Shown one piece after another: positions 37,091 to 47,520 of a DNA stretch of 64,000 nucleotides. The stretch covers positions 248,001 through 312,000 of the forward strand of contig NZ_VEDF01000003.1 of assembly GCF_007677725.1 (NCBI RefSeq), given 5' to 3'. The first letter of the stretch is position 1. Each line of letters begins with the position of its first letter. The notes under the pieces were generated by a model. The model was not told where the DNA came from. It searched no databases and saw nothing but the letters and a program-made list of their open reading frames with translations. This DNA comes from Pseudomonas sp. URMO17WK12:I11. GTDB taxonomy: Bacteria > Pseudomonadota > Gammaproteobacteria > Pseudomonadales > Pseudomonadaceae. A program made the position numbers and the translations under genes.

Positions 37091-37101
37091 AAGGAACTAT
37101 C

Positions 37102-37839
37102 ATGTCCCAAGTCAACATGCGCGATATGCTGAAGGCCGGTGTGCACTTCGGCCACCAGACCCGTTACTGGAACCCGAAAATGGGCAAGTACATTTTCGGC
37201 GCGCGTAACAAGATCCACATCATCAACCTGGAAAAAACCCTGCCAATGTTCAACGAAGCGCTGGCTTTCGTAGAGCGTCTGGCCCAGGGTAAGAACAAGA
37301 TTATGTTCGTCGGCACCAAGCGTTCCGCCGGCAAGATCGTTGCCGAGCAAGCTGCTCGCGCAGGTTCGCCATACGTTGATCACCGTTGGTTGGGCGGCAT
37401 GCTGACCAACTACAAGACCATCCGCGCCTCGATCAAGCGTCTGCGCGACCTGGAAACCCAGGCCGAAGACGGCACCTTTGCCAAGCTGACCAAGAAAGAA
37501 GCCCTGATGCGTTCGCGCGATCTGGAAAAACTGGACCGCAGCCTGGGTGGTATCAAGGACATGGGCGGCCTGCCTGATGCCCTGTTCGTGATCGACGTTG
37601 ACCACGAGCGCATTGCCATCACCGAAGCCAACAAGCTGGGCATCCCGGTCATCGGCGTTGTCGATACCAACAGCAGCCCAGAAGGCGTTGACTACGTGAT
37701 CCCAGGTAACGATGACGCCATTCGCGCTATCGAGCTGTACATGACTTCGATGGCTGACGCCATCATCCGCGGCCGCAACAACGTTGCCGGCGGCACTGAA
37801 GTCTACGCTGAAGAAGCGGCTGCACCGGCTGCCGAGTAA
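37102..37839 (+). CDS. rpsB: 30S ribosomal protein S2
   Basis: The 245-aa S2 protein starts [17 protein letters not shown] at the ATG at 37102, behind AAGGA. Signature segments are [15 protein letters not shown] near residue 12, GTKRSAG near 62, [16 protein letters not shown] near 92 and a C-terminal acidic, Ala-rich tail. Upstream open codons to 36658 are leader, not protein. It is followed by a strong terminator before tsf, so S2 and EF-Ts can be expressed at different levels. Confidence 0.98.
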   Translation: MSQVNMRDMLKAGVHFGHQTRYWNPKMGKYIFGARNKIHIINLEKTLPMFNEALAFVERLAQGKNKIMFVGTKRSAGKIVAEQAARAGSPYVDHRWLGGMLTNYKTIRASIKRLRDLETQAEDGTFAKLTKKEALMRSRDLEKLDRSLGGIKDMGGLPDALFVIDVDHERIAITEANKLGIPVIGVVDTNSSPEGVDYVIPGNDDAIRAIELYMTSMADAIIRGRNNVAGGTEVYAEEAAAPAAE

Positions 37840-37866
37840 TAGACCCTAGCGTCTACTTGGCACGCG

Positions 37867-37889
37867 AAAAGGGGGCTTTGCCCCCTTTT
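37867..37889 (+). terminator. Intrinsic terminator between rpsB and tsf
   Basis: AAAAGGGGGC, TTT, GCCCCCTTTT, followed by one more T: a 10-bp stem with a U-tract 27 nt after the rpsB stop. Being symmetric, it can work on both strands. It may be a partial attenuator, since tsf follows 134 nt later without an obvious strong promoter. Confidence 0.85.
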
Positions 37890-38023
37890 TGCCACCTTGA
37901 AATCCTGCTGTCAGCAACGCCCCATCATCATGGGCGAGCTGATATAAAGGCAGCGATTTGCAGAATTTAACGCCCGTGACGAGCGGGTGGAATGGTTGAA
38001 AAACTTTCCAAGAGGATTTTGAA

Positions 38024-38887
38024 ATGGCAGCAATTACTGCGGCGCTGGTCAAAGAACTGCGCGAGCGTACCGGCGAAGGCATGATGGATTGCAAAAAGGC
38101 CCTGGAAAAGGCCGGCGGCGACATCGAAAAAGCCATTGACGACATGCGTGCCTCGGGCGCCATCAAGGCCGCCAAGAAGGCTGGCAACGTCGCTGCTGAA
38201 GGCGCTATCGCCGTCAAGACCGACGGTAAAACCGCCGTCCTGCTGGAAGTGAACTCGCAGACCGACTTCCTGGCCCTGCAAGACGACTTCAAGACGTTCG
38301 TTGCCGAAAGCCTGGAAGAAGCCTTCGCCCAGAAGCTCACCGACGCAGCGCCGCTGATCGCCTCGCGTGAAGCTGCACGTGAAGCCCTGGTCGCCAAGTG
38401 CGGCGAGAACGTCAACATCCGTCGCCTGGTGCGCGTCGAAGGCGACGTGGTCGGCGCCTACCTGCACGGCAACAAGATCGGCGCAGCCGTCGTCCTGAAA
38501 GGCGGTGATGTCGAGCTGGCGAAGAACATCGCCATGCACGTCGCTGCTTCGAACCCAGAGTTCCTGGACTCGTCGGAAATCTCCGCCGAAGCCATCGAGC
38601 GCGAGAAGGGCGTCTTCCTGCAGCTGAACGCTGACAAGATCGCTGGCAAGCCAGAGAACATCGTTGAGAACATGATCAACGGTCGTATCACCAAGTTCAA
38701 AGCCGAAGCCTCGCTCAAAGAGCAAGCTTTCGTCATGAACCCGGAAGTCAAAGTGGGCGAACTGGCCAAGAAAGCCGGCGCTGAAATCGTATCCTTCACC
38801 TACTTCAAGGTTGGCGAAGGCATCGAGAAGCCAGTCGACGACTTCGCTGCTGAAGTTGCCGCTCAGGTAGCAGCTGCCAAGCAGTAA
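38024..38887 (+). CDS. tsf: Elongation factor Ts
   Basis: The 287-aa nucleotide exchange factor for EF-Tu. The N-terminal UBA-like domain (ALVKELRERTGEGMMDCKKAL) is followed by the TDFLALQDDF motif (about residues 80-90) that contacts the EF-Tu GTP site. The start ATG at 38024 has AGAGGA about 8 nt upstream. It is bounded by a terminator on each side. Confidence 0.98.
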   Translation: MAAITAALVKELRERTGEGMMDCKKALEKAGGDIEKAIDDMRASGAIKAAKKAGNVAAEGAIAVKTDGKTAVLLEVNSQTDFLALQDDFKTFVAESLEEAFAQKLTDAAPLIASREAAREALVAKCGENVNIRRLVRVEGDVVGAYLHGNKIGAAVVLKGGDVELAKNIAMHVAASNPEFLDSSEISAEAIEREKGVFLQLNADKIAGKPENIVENMINGRITKFKAEASLKEQAFVMNPEVKVGELAKKAGAEIVSFTYFKVGEGIEKPVDDFAAEVAAQVAAAKQ

Positions 38888-38908
38888 GACAGCCCGTCTG
38901 TCGCCCCG

Positions 38909-38940
38909 AAGAGGCTGCCCGCTCACGCGCGCAGCCTCTT
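38909..38940 (+). terminator. Intrinsic terminator after tsf
   Basis: AAGAGGCTGC, a 12-nt loop, GCAGCCTCTT, then TGTC: a 10-bp stem 21 nt after the tsf stop, with a short T-run. Confidence 0.75.
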
Positions 38941-39064
38941 TGTCAAAACGGCAAAAGGTTTATCCAACCTGGCGCCGCTGGCACCCGAACGGTGCCGCGC
39001 TACAGTTAGCGTGCCGAAACCGGCTCGCACGAATTTTCTAAGTACGCCGCAGGAGAGACTCGCA

Positions 39065-39808
39065 ATGGCTCAGCAGGTGAGTGGTCGCCAACCTCGCTAT
39101 AAACGCATTTTGCTCAAACTTAGCGGCGAGGCCCTGATGGGCTCGGAAGACTTCGGGATCGACCCGAAGGTGCTCGATCGCATGGCCCTCGAAGTTGGCC
39201 AGTTGGTAGGGATCGGTGTCCAGGTCGGCCTGGTGATCGGTGGCGGCAACCTGTTCCGCGGCGCTGCACTCAGCGCAGCTGGCATGGATCGTGTCACCGG
39301 CGACCACATGGGCATGCTGGCCACCGTGATGAACGGCCTGGCCATGCGCGATGCGCTGGAGCGCTCGAACATCCCGGCCCTGGTCATGTCGGCCATTTCC
39401 ATGGTGGGCGTCACCGACCATTACGATCGCCGCAAAGCGATTCGCCACCTCAACTCCGGGGATGTGGTAATTTTCTCTGCCGGTACCGGCAACCCGTTCT
39501 TCACCACCGATTCCGCAGCCTGCCTGCGCGCCATCGAGATCGATGCCGACGTGGTGCTGAAGGCGACCAAGGTCGATGGCGTGTACACTGCCGACCCATT
39601 CAAGGATCCGCATGCCGAGAAGTTCGATCGACTGACCTACGACGAGGTCCTGGATCGCAAGCTGGGTGTGATGGACCTGACCGCAATCTGCCTGTGCCGT
39701 GACCACAAGATGCCATTGCGGGTATTCAACATGAACAAGCCTGGCGCCCTGCTGAACATCGTGGTGGGCGGCGCTGAAGGTACTCTGATCGAGGAAGGCC
39801 AAGCATGA
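39065..39808 (+). CDS. pyrH: UMP kinase
   Basis: The 247-aa amino-acid-kinase-fold enzyme phosphorylates UMP to UDP. Motifs: [12 protein letters not shown] near residue 16, [10 protein letters not shown] near 55, [17 protein letters not shown] near 82 and [13 protein letters not shown] near 142. The ATG at 39065 lies behind AGGAGAG; an upstream in-frame ATG at 39011 has no support. Its stop overlaps the frr start by 4 nt (ATGA), the first of a series of tight junctions. Confidence 0.97.
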   Translation: MAQQVSGRQPRYKRILLKLSGEALMGSEDFGIDPKVLDRMALEVGQLVGIGVQVGLVIGGGNLFRGAALSAAGMDRVTGDHMGMLATVMNGLAMRDALERSNIPALVMSAISMVGVTDHYDRRKAIRHLNSGDVVIFSAGTGNPFFTTDSAACLRAIEIDADVVLKATKVDGVYTADPFKDPHAEKFDRLTYDEVLDRKLGVMDLTAICLCRDHKMPLRVFNMNKPGALLNIVVGGAEGTLIEEGQA

Positions 39809-40362
39809 TCAACGACATCAAGAAAGACGCGCAGGAGCGCATGACCAAGTCGCTGGAAGCCCTGGGTCGCAACCTGGCGGCCATCCGCACCGGCCGCGCT
39901 CACCCAAGCATCCTGGATACCGTCAAGGTCACTGCCTGGGGCAGCGAGATGCCGCTGAACCAGGTGGCAGCGATCACCGTCGAAGACGCCCGTACCCTGA
40001 AGATCGTCGCCCACGACAAGAACCTCAGCGCGGCCATCGAAAAAGCCATCCTGACTTCTGATCTAGGTCTGAACCCTTCCAGTGCCGGTACCACCATCCG
40101 CGTACCGATGCCGGCGCTGACCGAAGAAACCCGTAAAGGCTATACCAAGCAGGCGCGTGGCGTTGCAGAAGACGGCAAGGTGGCGGTGCGTAACGTGCGT
40201 CGTGATGCCATGACCGACTTGAAAAAGCTGTCCAAGGACAAGGCAATCAGCGAAGACGAAGAGCGTCGTGCTGGTGACGAGCTGCAGAAGCTGACCGACA
40301 AGTACATCGCCGAGATCGACAAGGCGCTGGAAGCCAAGGAAAAGGACCTGATGGCCGTCTAA
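39805..40362 (+). CDS. frr: Ribosome recycling factor
   Basis: The 185-aa factor splits post-termination ribosomes together with EF-G. It shows the three-helix-bundle pattern with [14 protein letters not shown] (about 28-41), [16 protein letters not shown] and a C-terminal helix ending KEKDLMAV. Standard length is 185. It is translationally coupled to pyrH and followed by uppS after 15 nt. Confidence 0.98.
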   Translation: MINDIKKDAQERMTKSLEALGRNLAAIRTGRAHPSILDTVKVTAWGSEMPLNQVAAITVEDARTLKIVAHDKNLSAAIEKAILTSDLGLNPSSAGTTIRVPMPALTEETRKGYTKQARGVAEDGKVAVRNVRRDAMTDLKKLSKDKAISEDEERRAGDELQKLTDKYIAEIDKALEAKEKDLMAV

Positions 40363-40377
40363 GGCCGGGGTTTTTCA

Positions 40378-41133
40378 ATGGAAAAGTCCAAGCTGGCGGC
40401 ACCGTCCTCGGTGCCGCGTCATGTCGCGATCATCATGGATGGCAACAACCGCTGGGCGAAGAAACGCTTGCTGCCTGGCGTCGCCGGGCACAAGGCGGGC
40501 GTCGATGCGGTGCGCGCGGTGATTGAAGTGTGCGCCGAGGCCGGGGTCGAGGTGTTGACCCTGTTCGCCTTCTCCAGCGAGAACTGGCAGCGCCCGGCCG
40601 ATGAGGTAGGCGCGTTGATGGAGCTGTTCTTTTCGGCGTTGCGCCGCGAAGCGCGGCGCCTCAACGACAACGACATCAGCCTGCGTATCATCGGTGACCG
40701 TTCACGCTTTCATCCCGAGCTGCAGGCTGCCATGCGCGAGGCCGAGTCGCTGACGGCGGGCAACAACCGCTTCATCCTGCAGATCGCCGCCAACTACGGT
40801 GGCCAGTGGGATATCGCTCAGGCCGCCCAGCGCCTGGCGCGAGAGGTGCAAGCCGGTCACCTGCGTCCCGATGACATCACCCCGGGCTTGCTGCAGACCT
40901 GCCTGGCCACGGGCGAGTTGCCGTTGCCCGACCTGTGCATCCGCACCGGTGGCGAGCACCGCATCAGCAACTTCCTGTTGTGGCAACTGGCGTATGCCGA
41001 GTTGTATTTCTCCGACCTGTACTGGCCGGATTTCAAACACGAGGCCATGCGCAAAGCCCTGGCCGATTTCGCTTCGCGCCAGCGCCGCTTTGGTAAGACC
41101 AGCGAGCAGGTCGAGGCTGGAGCTCGTGCTTAA
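40378..41133 (+). CDS. uppS: Undecaprenyl diphosphate synthase
   Basis: The 251-aa cis-prenyltransferase makes the C55 lipid carrier precursor for peptidoglycan and O-antigen. Catalytic motifs: VAIIMDGNNRWAKKR near residue 17 (catalytic Asp), FAFSSENWQRP near 65 and CIRTGGEHRISNFLLWQLAY near 186. Its TAA overlaps the cdsA ATG by one base (TAATG). Confidence 0.97.
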   Translation: MEKSKLAAPSSVPRHVAIIMDGNNRWAKKRLLPGVAGHKAGVDAVRAVIEVCAEAGVEVLTLFAFSSENWQRPADEVGALMELFFSALRREARRLNDNDISLRIIGDRSRFHPELQAAMREAESLTAGNNRFILQIAANYGGQWDIAQAAQRLAREVQAGHLRPDDITPGLLQTCLATGELPLPDLCIRTGGEHRISNFLLWQLAYAELYFSDLYWPDFKHEAMRKALADFASRQRRFGKTSEQVEAGARA

Positions 41134-41948
41134 TGCTTAAACAACGCATCATTACTGCGCTGATCCTGCTGCCGGTGGCATTGGGCGGCTTCTTCCTGCT
41201 CAATGGCGGGGATTTTGCCCTGTTCATCGGCTTCGTGGTGACCCTCGGTGCCTGGGAGTGGGCGCGCCTGGCCGGGCTGATGGCCCAGCCGTTGCGCATC
41301 GCCTACGCCGCGTTGGTGGCCGGCGCGCTGATGGTGCTCTACCTGATGCCCGACCTTGCGCCCTGGGTGCTGGGGGCCGCGGTGATCTGGTGGGGGCTGG
41401 CGACCTGGTTGGTACTGACCTACCCACGTAGCAGCGAGCTGTGGGCCAGCGCTGCCTGCAAGCTGCTGATCGGGCTGTTGATCCTGCTGCCGGCCTGGCA
41501 GGGCCTGCTGCTGCTCAAGCACTGGCAGTTGGGCAACTGGCTGATCCTCTCGGTCATGGTGCTGGTCTGGGCGGCTGACATCGGCGCCTATTTCTCCGGC
41601 CGCGCCTTCGGTAAGCGCAAGCTGGCGCCGCAGGTCAGCCCTGGCAAAAGCTGGGAAGGCGTTTACGGTGGTCTGGCGGTCAGCCTGCTGATCACCCTGG
41701 TGGTGGGCATCACCCGCCACTGGAGTGTCGGGCAGATCCTGCTGGGCCTGCTGGGTGCTGCCTTGGTGGTCATGTCGTCGGTGATCGGTGATCTGACCGA
41801 AAGCATGTTCAAGCGCCGCGCCGGCATCAAGGACAGCAGCAATCTGTTGCCAGGTCACGGTGGCGTACTTGACCGCATCGACAGCCTGACGGCGGCCATT
41901 CCAGTGTTCGCCGTGCTGCTTTGGGCTGCCGAATGGGGTGTCATGTGA
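41133..41948 (+). CDS. cdsA: Phosphatidate cytidylyltransferase
   Basis: The 271-aa polytopic inner-membrane enzyme makes CDP-diacylglycerol. About 7-8 hydrophobic helices precede the C-terminal signature [20 protein letters not shown]...[14 protein letters not shown] (about residues 212-250). The start overlaps the uppS stop, and its TGA overlaps the dxr GTG by 4 nt (GTGA). Confidence 0.97.
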   Translation: MLKQRIITALILLPVALGGFFLLNGGDFALFIGFVVTLGAWEWARLAGLMAQPLRIAYAALVAGALMVLYLMPDLAPWVLGAAVIWWGLATWLVLTYPRSSELWASAACKLLIGLLILLPAWQGLLLLKHWQLGNWLILSVMVLVWAADIGAYFSGRAFGKRKLAPQVSPGKSWEGVYGGLAVSLLITLVVGITRHWSVGQILLGLLGAALVVMSSVIGDLTESMFKRRAGIKDSSNLLPGHGGVLDRIDSLTAAIPVFAVLLWAAEWGVM

Positions 41949-43135
41949 GCGACATGCAACGCATAACCGTGCTGGGTGCGACGGGCTCGATCGGCCTGAG
42001 CACGCTGGATGTGATTGCCCGCCATCCCGAGCGTTACAAGGTATTTGCCTTGAGCGGCTACTCGCGCGTCGACCAGCTGCTGGCGCTCTGTGTGCGGCAC
42101 GCCCCGCAGTACGCCGTAGTGCCCACTGCCGACGCCGCTGCGCGCTTGCGCGATGGCCTGGCCCATGCGGGCTGCACGACCCAGGTCCTCGAAGGCGAGG
42201 CAGGGTTGTGTGAAGTGGCCGCGGCGCCTGAAGTGGATGCAGTCATGGCGGCCATCGTCGGGGCTGCCGGCTTGCGTCCTACCTTGGCCGCCGTCGAAGC
42301 CGGCAAGAAAGTGCTGCTGGCCAACAAAGAAGCGTTGGTGATGTCCGGCGCACTGTTCATGGAGGCGGTGAAGCGCAGTGGTGCGGTATTGCTGCCAATC
42401 GACAGTGAGCACAATGCGATCTTCCAGTGCCTGCCGGGTGATTATGCTCGCGGCCTGCGCCACGTTGGCGTTCGTCGCATCCTGCTGACCGCCTCGGGCG
42501 GGCCGTTCCGCGAGACACCAAGCGCAGCCTTGCACGACGTCACGCCCGAGCAGGCCTGCGCCCATCCCAACTGGTCGATGGGGCGCAAGATTTCCGTCGA
42601 CTCGGCCAGCATGATGAACAAAGGCCTGGAGCTGATCGAGGCGTGCTGGCTGTTCGATGCGGCGCCGGCCAAGGTCGAGGTGGTGGTGCATCCGCAAAGC
42701 GTGATCCACTCGCTGGTCGACTACGTGGATGGCTCGGTGCTTGCGCAGCTAGGTAACCCGGACATGCGCACGCCGATCGCCAACGCCCTGGCCTGGCCTG
42801 AGCGGATTGACTCCGGGGTGGCACCGTTGGACCTGTTCGCCATTGCCCGCCTGGATTTCCAGGCGCCTGACGAACAGCGCTTTCCTTGCCTGCGCCTGGC
42901 GCGCGAGGCGGCGCAAGCCGGCAACAGCGCGCCTGCCGTGCTCAACGCGGCCAATGAGATTGCTGTCGAGGCATTTCTTGAGCGGCGTATCCGTTTTCCA
43001 GAGATCGCGGGTATGATCGAGCAGGTGCTCAGCCAGGAACCGGTGGTGCCGGTGCCTTCGCTGGACGCCGTGTTCGCTGCCGACCAACGTGCCCGCGAGC
43101 TGGCGCGCGAGTGGTTGAGGCGCCACGGCCGTTGA
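41945..43135 (+). CDS. dxr: 1-deoxy-D-xylulose 5-phosphate reductoisomerase
   Basis: The enzyme catalyses the committed step of the MEP isoprenoid pathway (DXP to MEP, NADPH-dependent). [12 protein letters not shown] (NADPH loop) is at the N-terminus, with NKEALVMSG near 120, [11 protein letters not shown] near 148 (metal-binding Asp/Glu) and [17 protein letters not shown] near 210. The GTG at 41945, overlapping the cdsA stop, gives 396 aa, close to E. coli's 398; the ATG at 41954 is the alternative. ispD of the same pathway is at 61503-62210. Confidence 0.96.
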   Translation: MSDMQRITVLGATGSIGLSTLDVIARHPERYKVFALSGYSRVDQLLALCVRHAPQYAVVPTADAAARLRDGLAHAGCTTQVLEGEAGLCEVAAAPEVDAVMAAIVGAAGLRPTLAAVEAGKKVLLANKEALVMSGALFMEAVKRSGAVLLPIDSEHNAIFQCLPGDYARGLRHVGVRRILLTASGGPFRETPSAALHDVTPEQACAHPNWSMGRKISVDSASMMNKGLELIEACWLFDAAPAKVEVVVHPQSVIHSLVDYVDGSVLAQLGNPDMRTPIANALAWPERIDSGVAPLDLFAIARLDFQAPDEQRFPCLRLAREAAQAGNSAPAVLNAANEIAVEAFLERRIRFPEIAGMIEQVLSQEPVVPVPSLDAVFAADQRARELAREWLRRHGR

Positions 43136-43183
43136 GGTCGTGCGCATGTCCAGGGTTCTGCTGAACGTCATTCGGAGAAAGAT

Positions 43184-44536
43184 ATGACCGCGCTCTACAT
43201 GATTGTCGGCACCCTGGTGGCCCTGGGTGTGCTGGTGACCTTTCACGAATTCGGCCACTTCTGGGTGGCTCGCCGCTGCGGCGTGAAGGTGCTGCGTTTC
43301 TCCGTGGGCTTTGGTACGCCACTGCTGCGTTGGCATGACCGGCAGGGTACTGAGTTCGTGGTAGCGGCCATCCCTCTGGGCGGCTACGTCAAGATGCTCG
43401 ACGAGCGCGAGGGTGATGTGCCAGCAGCGCTGGCTCATCAGTCCTTCAACCGCAAATCGGTGCGCCAGCGCATCGCCATTGTCGCGGCTGGGCCGATCGC
43501 CAACTTTTTGCTGGCCATCGTGTTCTTTTGGCTGCTCGCCATGTTGGGCACCCAGCAGGTGCGCCCGGTGATCGGCGCCGTGGAACCTGCGAGCCTCGCG
43601 GCCTCGGCCGGTCTGGCTGCGGGGCAGGAAATTGTTTCCATTGATGGCAAAGCGACCAGCGGTTGGTCGGCGGTGAACCTGCAACTGGTCCGCCGCCTGG
43701 GTGAGAGCGGCACCCTGCAGGTGGGCGTGCGCGACGAAGGCGCCAGCGCCGAGCGCGTGCTGCAGGTGAAACTCGACCAGTGGCTCAAAGGGGCTGACGA
43801 GCCCGATCCGATTCAGTCCCTCGGGCTGCGCCCATGGCGCCCAGCGGTGGCGCCGGTGTTGGCCGAGATCGATCCCAAAGGCCCGGCCGCTGCTGCTGGT
43901 CTGAAGTCCGGCGACAAGTTGCTGGCACTCGACGGCGCCGTTCTCAGCGACTGGCAACAGGTGGTAGACCGCGTACGCGCGCGTCCCGACGCCCAGGTCG
44001 TGCTGCGCGTCGAGCGCGATGGCGCAGCCCTGGAGGTGCCGGTTGCCTTGGTCAGAAAGGGCGAGGGCAAGGCCGCCGGAGGCTACCTGGGGGCGGGCGT
44101 GAAAGGCGGCCAGTGGCCTGCCAGCATGCTCCGCGAGGTCAGCTACGGCCCGCTCGACGCAGTCGGCGAAGGGCTCTCGCGGACCTGGAACATGAGCGTG
44201 CTGACCCTTGAGTCGCTGAAGAAAATGTTGTTCGGCGAGCTCTCGGTAAAAAACTTGAGTGGACCGATAACCATTGCTAAAGTGGCGGGCGCTTCAGCCC
44301 AGTCCGGCGTGGGGGATTTCCTGAATTTCCTGGCCTACCTGAGCATAAGCCTGGGGGTTCTTAACCTGTTGCCCATCCCGGTATTGGATGGGGGGCATTT
44401 GCTGTTTTATCTGGTCGAGTGGGCGCGCGGTCGTCCGCTGTCGGATCGGGTGCAAGGTTGGGGGGTCCAGATCGGTATCAGTTTGGTCGTAGGGGTGATG
44501 TTGCTCGCCCTGATCAACGATCTGGGTCGACTATAA
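43184..44536 (+). CDS. rseP: Site-2 zinc metalloprotease RseP
   Basis: This 450-aa intramembrane protease cleaves anti-sigma factors (MucA/RseA type), releasing AlgU/RpoE. Zinc motif HEFGH is at residues 21-25, two PDZ domains lie between about 110 and 300, and the second catalytic motif NLLPIPVLDGG is near 393-403 in a C-terminal membrane helix. It sits before bamA, one of the loci watched by the envelope stress response. If the promoter at 1169-1197 is AlgU-dependent, RseP would act upstream of it. Confidence 0.97.
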   Translation: MTALYMIVGTLVALGVLVTFHEFGHFWVARRCGVKVLRFSVGFGTPLLRWHDRQGTEFVVAAIPLGGYVKMLDEREGDVPAALAHQSFNRKSVRQRIAIVAAGPIANFLLAIVFFWLLAMLGTQQVRPVIGAVEPASLAASAGLAAGQEIVSIDGKATSGWSAVNLQLVRRLGESGTLQVGVRDEGASAERVLQVKLDQWLKGADEPDPIQSLGLRPWRPAVAPVLAEIDPKGPAAAAGLKSGDKLLALDGAVLSDWQQVVDRVRARPDAQVVLRVERDGAALEVPVALVRKGEGKAAGGYLGAGVKGGQWPASMLREVSYGPLDAVGEGLSRTWNMSVLTLESLKKMLFGELSVKNLSGPITIAKVAGASAQSGVGDFLNFLAYLSISLGVLNLLPIPVLDGGHLLFYLVEWARGRPLSDRVQGWGVQIGISLVVGVMLLALINDLGRL

Positions 44537-44554
44537 AAGATTCGCTCAATTGCG

Positions 44555-44580
44555 AACCTGCTGCCCTCGTGCGGCAGGTT
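44555..44580 (+). terminator. Stem-loop between rseP and bamA
   Basis: AACCTGC, a 12-nt loop, GCAGGTT, followed by GTTTATT: a 7-bp stem 18 nt after rseP. It is a weak terminator or attenuator; transcription into bamA may partly read through. Confidence 0.5.
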
Positions 44581-44610
44581 GTTTATTGCCAGTTGGAATA
44601 AAAGGACTTC

Positions 44611-46974
44611 ATGAAACGTCTGCTGCTAACTGCGGTCATGTCCGCACTGATGATCGCTGAAGTTCACGCCGAGTCCTTCACCATCTCCGATATTCGTGTC
44701 AACGGCCTGCAGCGGGTATCCGCTGGCAGCGTGTTCGGCGCCTTGCCCCTGAACGTGGGTGATCAGGCCGACGACCGCCGTCTGGTGGATTCGACCCGTT
44801 CGCTGTTCAAGACCGGCTTCTTCCAGGACATTCAGCTGAACCGTGATGGCAACGTGCTTATCATCAACGTGGTCGAGCGTCCGTCGGTGTCGAGCATCGA
44901 GATCGAAGGCAACAAGGCGATCAGCACTGACGACTTGATGAAAGGCCTGAAACAATCGGGTCTGGCCGAAGGCGAGATCTTCCAGCGCGCCACCCTCGAG
45001 GGTGTGCGTAACGAGCTGCAGCGCCAGTACGTGGCCCAGGGTCGCTACTCGGCTGAAGTCGACGCCGAGGTCGTGCCGCAGCCGCGCAACCGCGTTGCCC
45101 TGAAAATCAAGATCAACGAAGGTACTGTCGCTGCCATCCAGCACATCAACGTGGTCGGCAACAACGTCTTCGACGATGACGAGCTGTCCCAGCTGTTCGA
45201 GCTGAAAACCACCAACTGGCTGTCGTTCTTCAAGAACGACGACAAGTACGCCCGTGAAAAGCTCTCCGGTGACCTCGAGCGCCTGCGTTCCTATTACCTG
45301 GACCGCGGCTACATCAACATGGACATCGCCTCCACTCAGGTGTCGATCACCCCGGACAAGAAGCACGTCTACATCACCGTCAACATCAACGAAGGTGAGA
45401 AGTACACCGTTCGCGACGTCAAGCTGTCCGGCGACCTGAAGGTGCCTGAAGACCAGGTCAAGTCGCTGCTGCTGGTGCAGCCCGGCCAGGTGTTCTCGCG
45501 CAAGGTGATGACCACCAGCTCCGAGTTGATCACCCGTCGCCTGGGCAACGAAGGCTATACCTTCGCCAACGTCAACGGCGTACCGCAACCGAACGACCAG
45601 GATCACACCGTCGACATCATGTTCGTCGTCGATCCGGGCAAGCGTGCCTACGTCAACCGCATCAACTACCGCGGCAACACCAAGACCGAAGACGAAGTGC
45701 TGCGCCGCGAAATGCGCCAGATGGAAGGCGGCTGGGCTTCGACCTACCTGATCGATCAGTCCAAGACTCGCCTGGAGCGCCTGGGCTTCTTCAAGGAAGT
45801 CAACGTCGAGACGCCAGCGGTACCAGGTACCGATGACCAGGTCGACGTCAACTACAGCGTCGAAGAGCAGGCTTCCGGTTCGATCACCGCCAGCGTCGGC
45901 TTTGCCCAGAGCGCTGGTCTGATCCTCGGCGGCTCGATCAGCCAGAGCAACTTCCTCGGTACCGGTAACAAAGTGTCGGTCGGCCTGACTCGCTCGGAAT
46001 ACCAGACCCGCTACAACTTCGGTTTCGTTGACCCCTACTTCACCGCAGACGGTGTGAGCCTGGGCTATAACGCTTTCTACCGCAGCACCGACTACGACGA
46101 CCTCGACGTCGACGTGGCCAGCTATGCGGTGGACAGCCTGGGCGCCGGTGTCAGCCTGGGCTACCCGATCAGCGAAACCTCGCGCCTGACCTACGGCCTG
46201 AGCGTGCAGCAAGACAAGATCAAGACCGGTAAATACACCGTTGACGAGATCTTCGACTTCCTCGACAAGGAAGGCGACAACTTCACCAACTTCAAGGCCT
46301 CGATCGGTTGGTCCGAATCGACCCTGAACAAAGGTGTGCTGGCAACCCGTGGTCACTCCCAGAGCCTGACCCTGGAGAGCACCATTCCTGGCAGCGACCT
46401 GTCGTTCTACAAGCTCGACTACCGTGGCCAGCTGTTCAAGCCAATCACCAGCAACTACACCCTGCGTCTGCACACCGAGCTTGGCTATGGTGACGGCTTC
46501 GGTGGCACCTCGGGTCTGCCGTTCTACGAGAACTACTACGCGGGTGGCTTCAACTCCGTGCGTGGCTTCAAGGACAGCAGCCTCGGTCCACGCAGTACGC
46601 CGAGCCGTGGGGAAGGCAACCCAGGCGGCAAGCCTGGCACCATCGCCGACCCGGATCAGGATCCGCTGCCGTTCGGTGGTAACGTGTTGGTGCAGGGTGG
46701 TGTAGAGCTGCTGTTCCCCTTGCCGTTCGTCAAGGATCAGCGTTCGCTGCGCACTTCCGTGTTCTGGGATGTGGGTAACGTGTTCGACACCAATTGCGGC
46801 AGCAAGCCCGATTGCCAGAAGGTCGGTTTCTCGGGCATGGCCAGTTCGGTCGGCCTGGGTGTGACCTGGATCACCGCCCTGGGCCCGTTGAGCTTCAGCC
46901 TGGCGATGCCGGTGAAGAAGCCGGACGATGCCGATACCCAGGTGTTCCAATTCTCTCTGGGCCAGACCTTCTAA
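44611..46974 (+). CDS. bamA: Outer-membrane protein assembly factor BamA
   Basis: The 787-aa Omp85 protein is the core of the BAM complex. A signal peptide (about residues 1-20, ending VHA) precedes five POTRA domains (about 21-420) and a 16-strand C-terminal barrel ending in a phenylalanine (GQTF). The conserved lid-loop VRGF is near residue 650. The length is within the Pseudomonas range. It is preceded by rseP and followed by the chaperone skp, as in many Gram-negatives. Confidence 0.97.
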   Translation: MKRLLLTAVMSALMIAEVHAESFTISDIRVNGLQRVSAGSVFGALPLNVGDQADDRRLVDSTRSLFKTGFFQDIQLNRDGNVLIINVVERPSVSSIEIEGNKAISTDDLMKGLKQSGLAEGEIFQRATLEGVRNELQRQYVAQGRYSAEVDAEVVPQPRNRVALKIKINEGTVAAIQHINVVGNNVFDDDELSQLFELKTTNWLSFFKNDDKYAREKLSGDLERLRSYYLDRGYINMDIASTQVSITPDKKHVYITVNINEGEKYTVRDVKLSGDLKVPEDQVKSLLLVQPGQVFSRKVMTTSSELITRRLGNEGYTFANVNGVPQPNDQDHTVDIMFVVDPGKRAYVNRINYRGNTKTEDEVLRREMRQMEGGWASTYLIDQSKTRLERLGFFKEVNVETPAVPGTDDQVDVNYSVEEQASGSITASVGFAQSAGLILGGSISQSNFLGTGNKVSVGLTRSEYQTRYNFGFVDPYFTADGVSLGYNAFYRSTDYDDLDVDVASYAVDSLGAGVSLGYPISETSRLTYGLSVQQDKIKTGKYTVDEIFDFLDKEGDNFTNFKASIGWSESTLNKGVLATRGHSQSLTLESTIPGSDLSFYKLDYRGQLFKPITSNYTLRLHTELGYGDGFGGTSGLPFYENYYAGGFNSVRGFKDSSLGPRSTPSRGEGNPGGKPGTIADPDQDPLPFGGNVLVQGGVELLFPLPFVKDQRSLRTSVFWDVGNVFDTNCGSKPDCQKVGFSGMASSVGLGVTWITALGPLSFSLAMPVKKPDDADTQVFQFSLGQTF

Positions 46975-47018
46975 GGTCGGCCCTCGTTTAACGACAACGG
47001 TTTATCCAGGAGTGCATC

Positions 47019-47519
47019 GTGCGTAAATTGGCTCAACTGGCCGTAGTGGCCGCGGCGCTGGTCGCCACCCCGGCTTTCGCTGAAATGAAAATTGCCGTGC
47101 TGAACTATCAGATGGCGCTGCTCGAATCCGACGCCGCCAAGAAATACGCGGTCGATGCCGAGAAGAAATTTGGCCCGCAGCTGACCAAGCTGAAAAGCCT
47201 GGAAAGCAGCGCCAAAGGCATCCAGGATCGCCTGATCAAGGGCGGCGACAAGATGCAGCAGCCAGAGCGCGAGCGACTTGAGCTGGAATTCAAGCAGAAA
47301 GCCCGTGACTTCCAGTTCCAGTCCAAGGAATTGAACGAAGCCAAGGCCGTTGCCGATCGAGACATGCTCAAGCAGCTCAAGCCAAAGCTGGATAACGCCG
47401 TTCAGCAGGTTATCACTGATGGTAAATACGACTTGGTGCTCGAGCGTGGCGCGGTCGTGGATGTCAAGCAGAGCTACGACATCACTGGCGAGGTCATCAA
47501 GCGTATGAACGCTCGTTGA
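47019..47519 (+). CDS. skp: Periplasmic chaperone Skp/OmpH
   Basis: The 166-aa holdase delivers unfolded outer-membrane proteins to BamA. The signal peptide (about residues 1-21, ending AFA) is followed by a small beta core ([20 protein letters not shown]) and long charged coiled-coil tentacles (about 45-130). It starts with GTG at 47019; AGGAG lies 6 nt upstream and no better ATG is available. Its stop is 1 nt before the lpxD ATG. Confidence 0.95.
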   Translation: MRKLAQLAVVAAALVATPAFAEMKIAVLNYQMALLESDAAKKYAVDAEKKFGPQLTKLKSLESSAKGIQDRLIKGGDKMQQPERERLELEFKQKARDFQFQSKELNEAKAVADRDMLKQLKPKLDNAVQQVITDGKYDLVLERGAVVDVKQSYDITGEVIKRMNAR

Positions 47520-47520
47520 T

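Noticed and set aside
44626..46950. 774-codon minus-strand frame opposite bamA
   Set aside because: Shadow of bamA, rich in Gln/His/Val from reversed common codons, with no domain.
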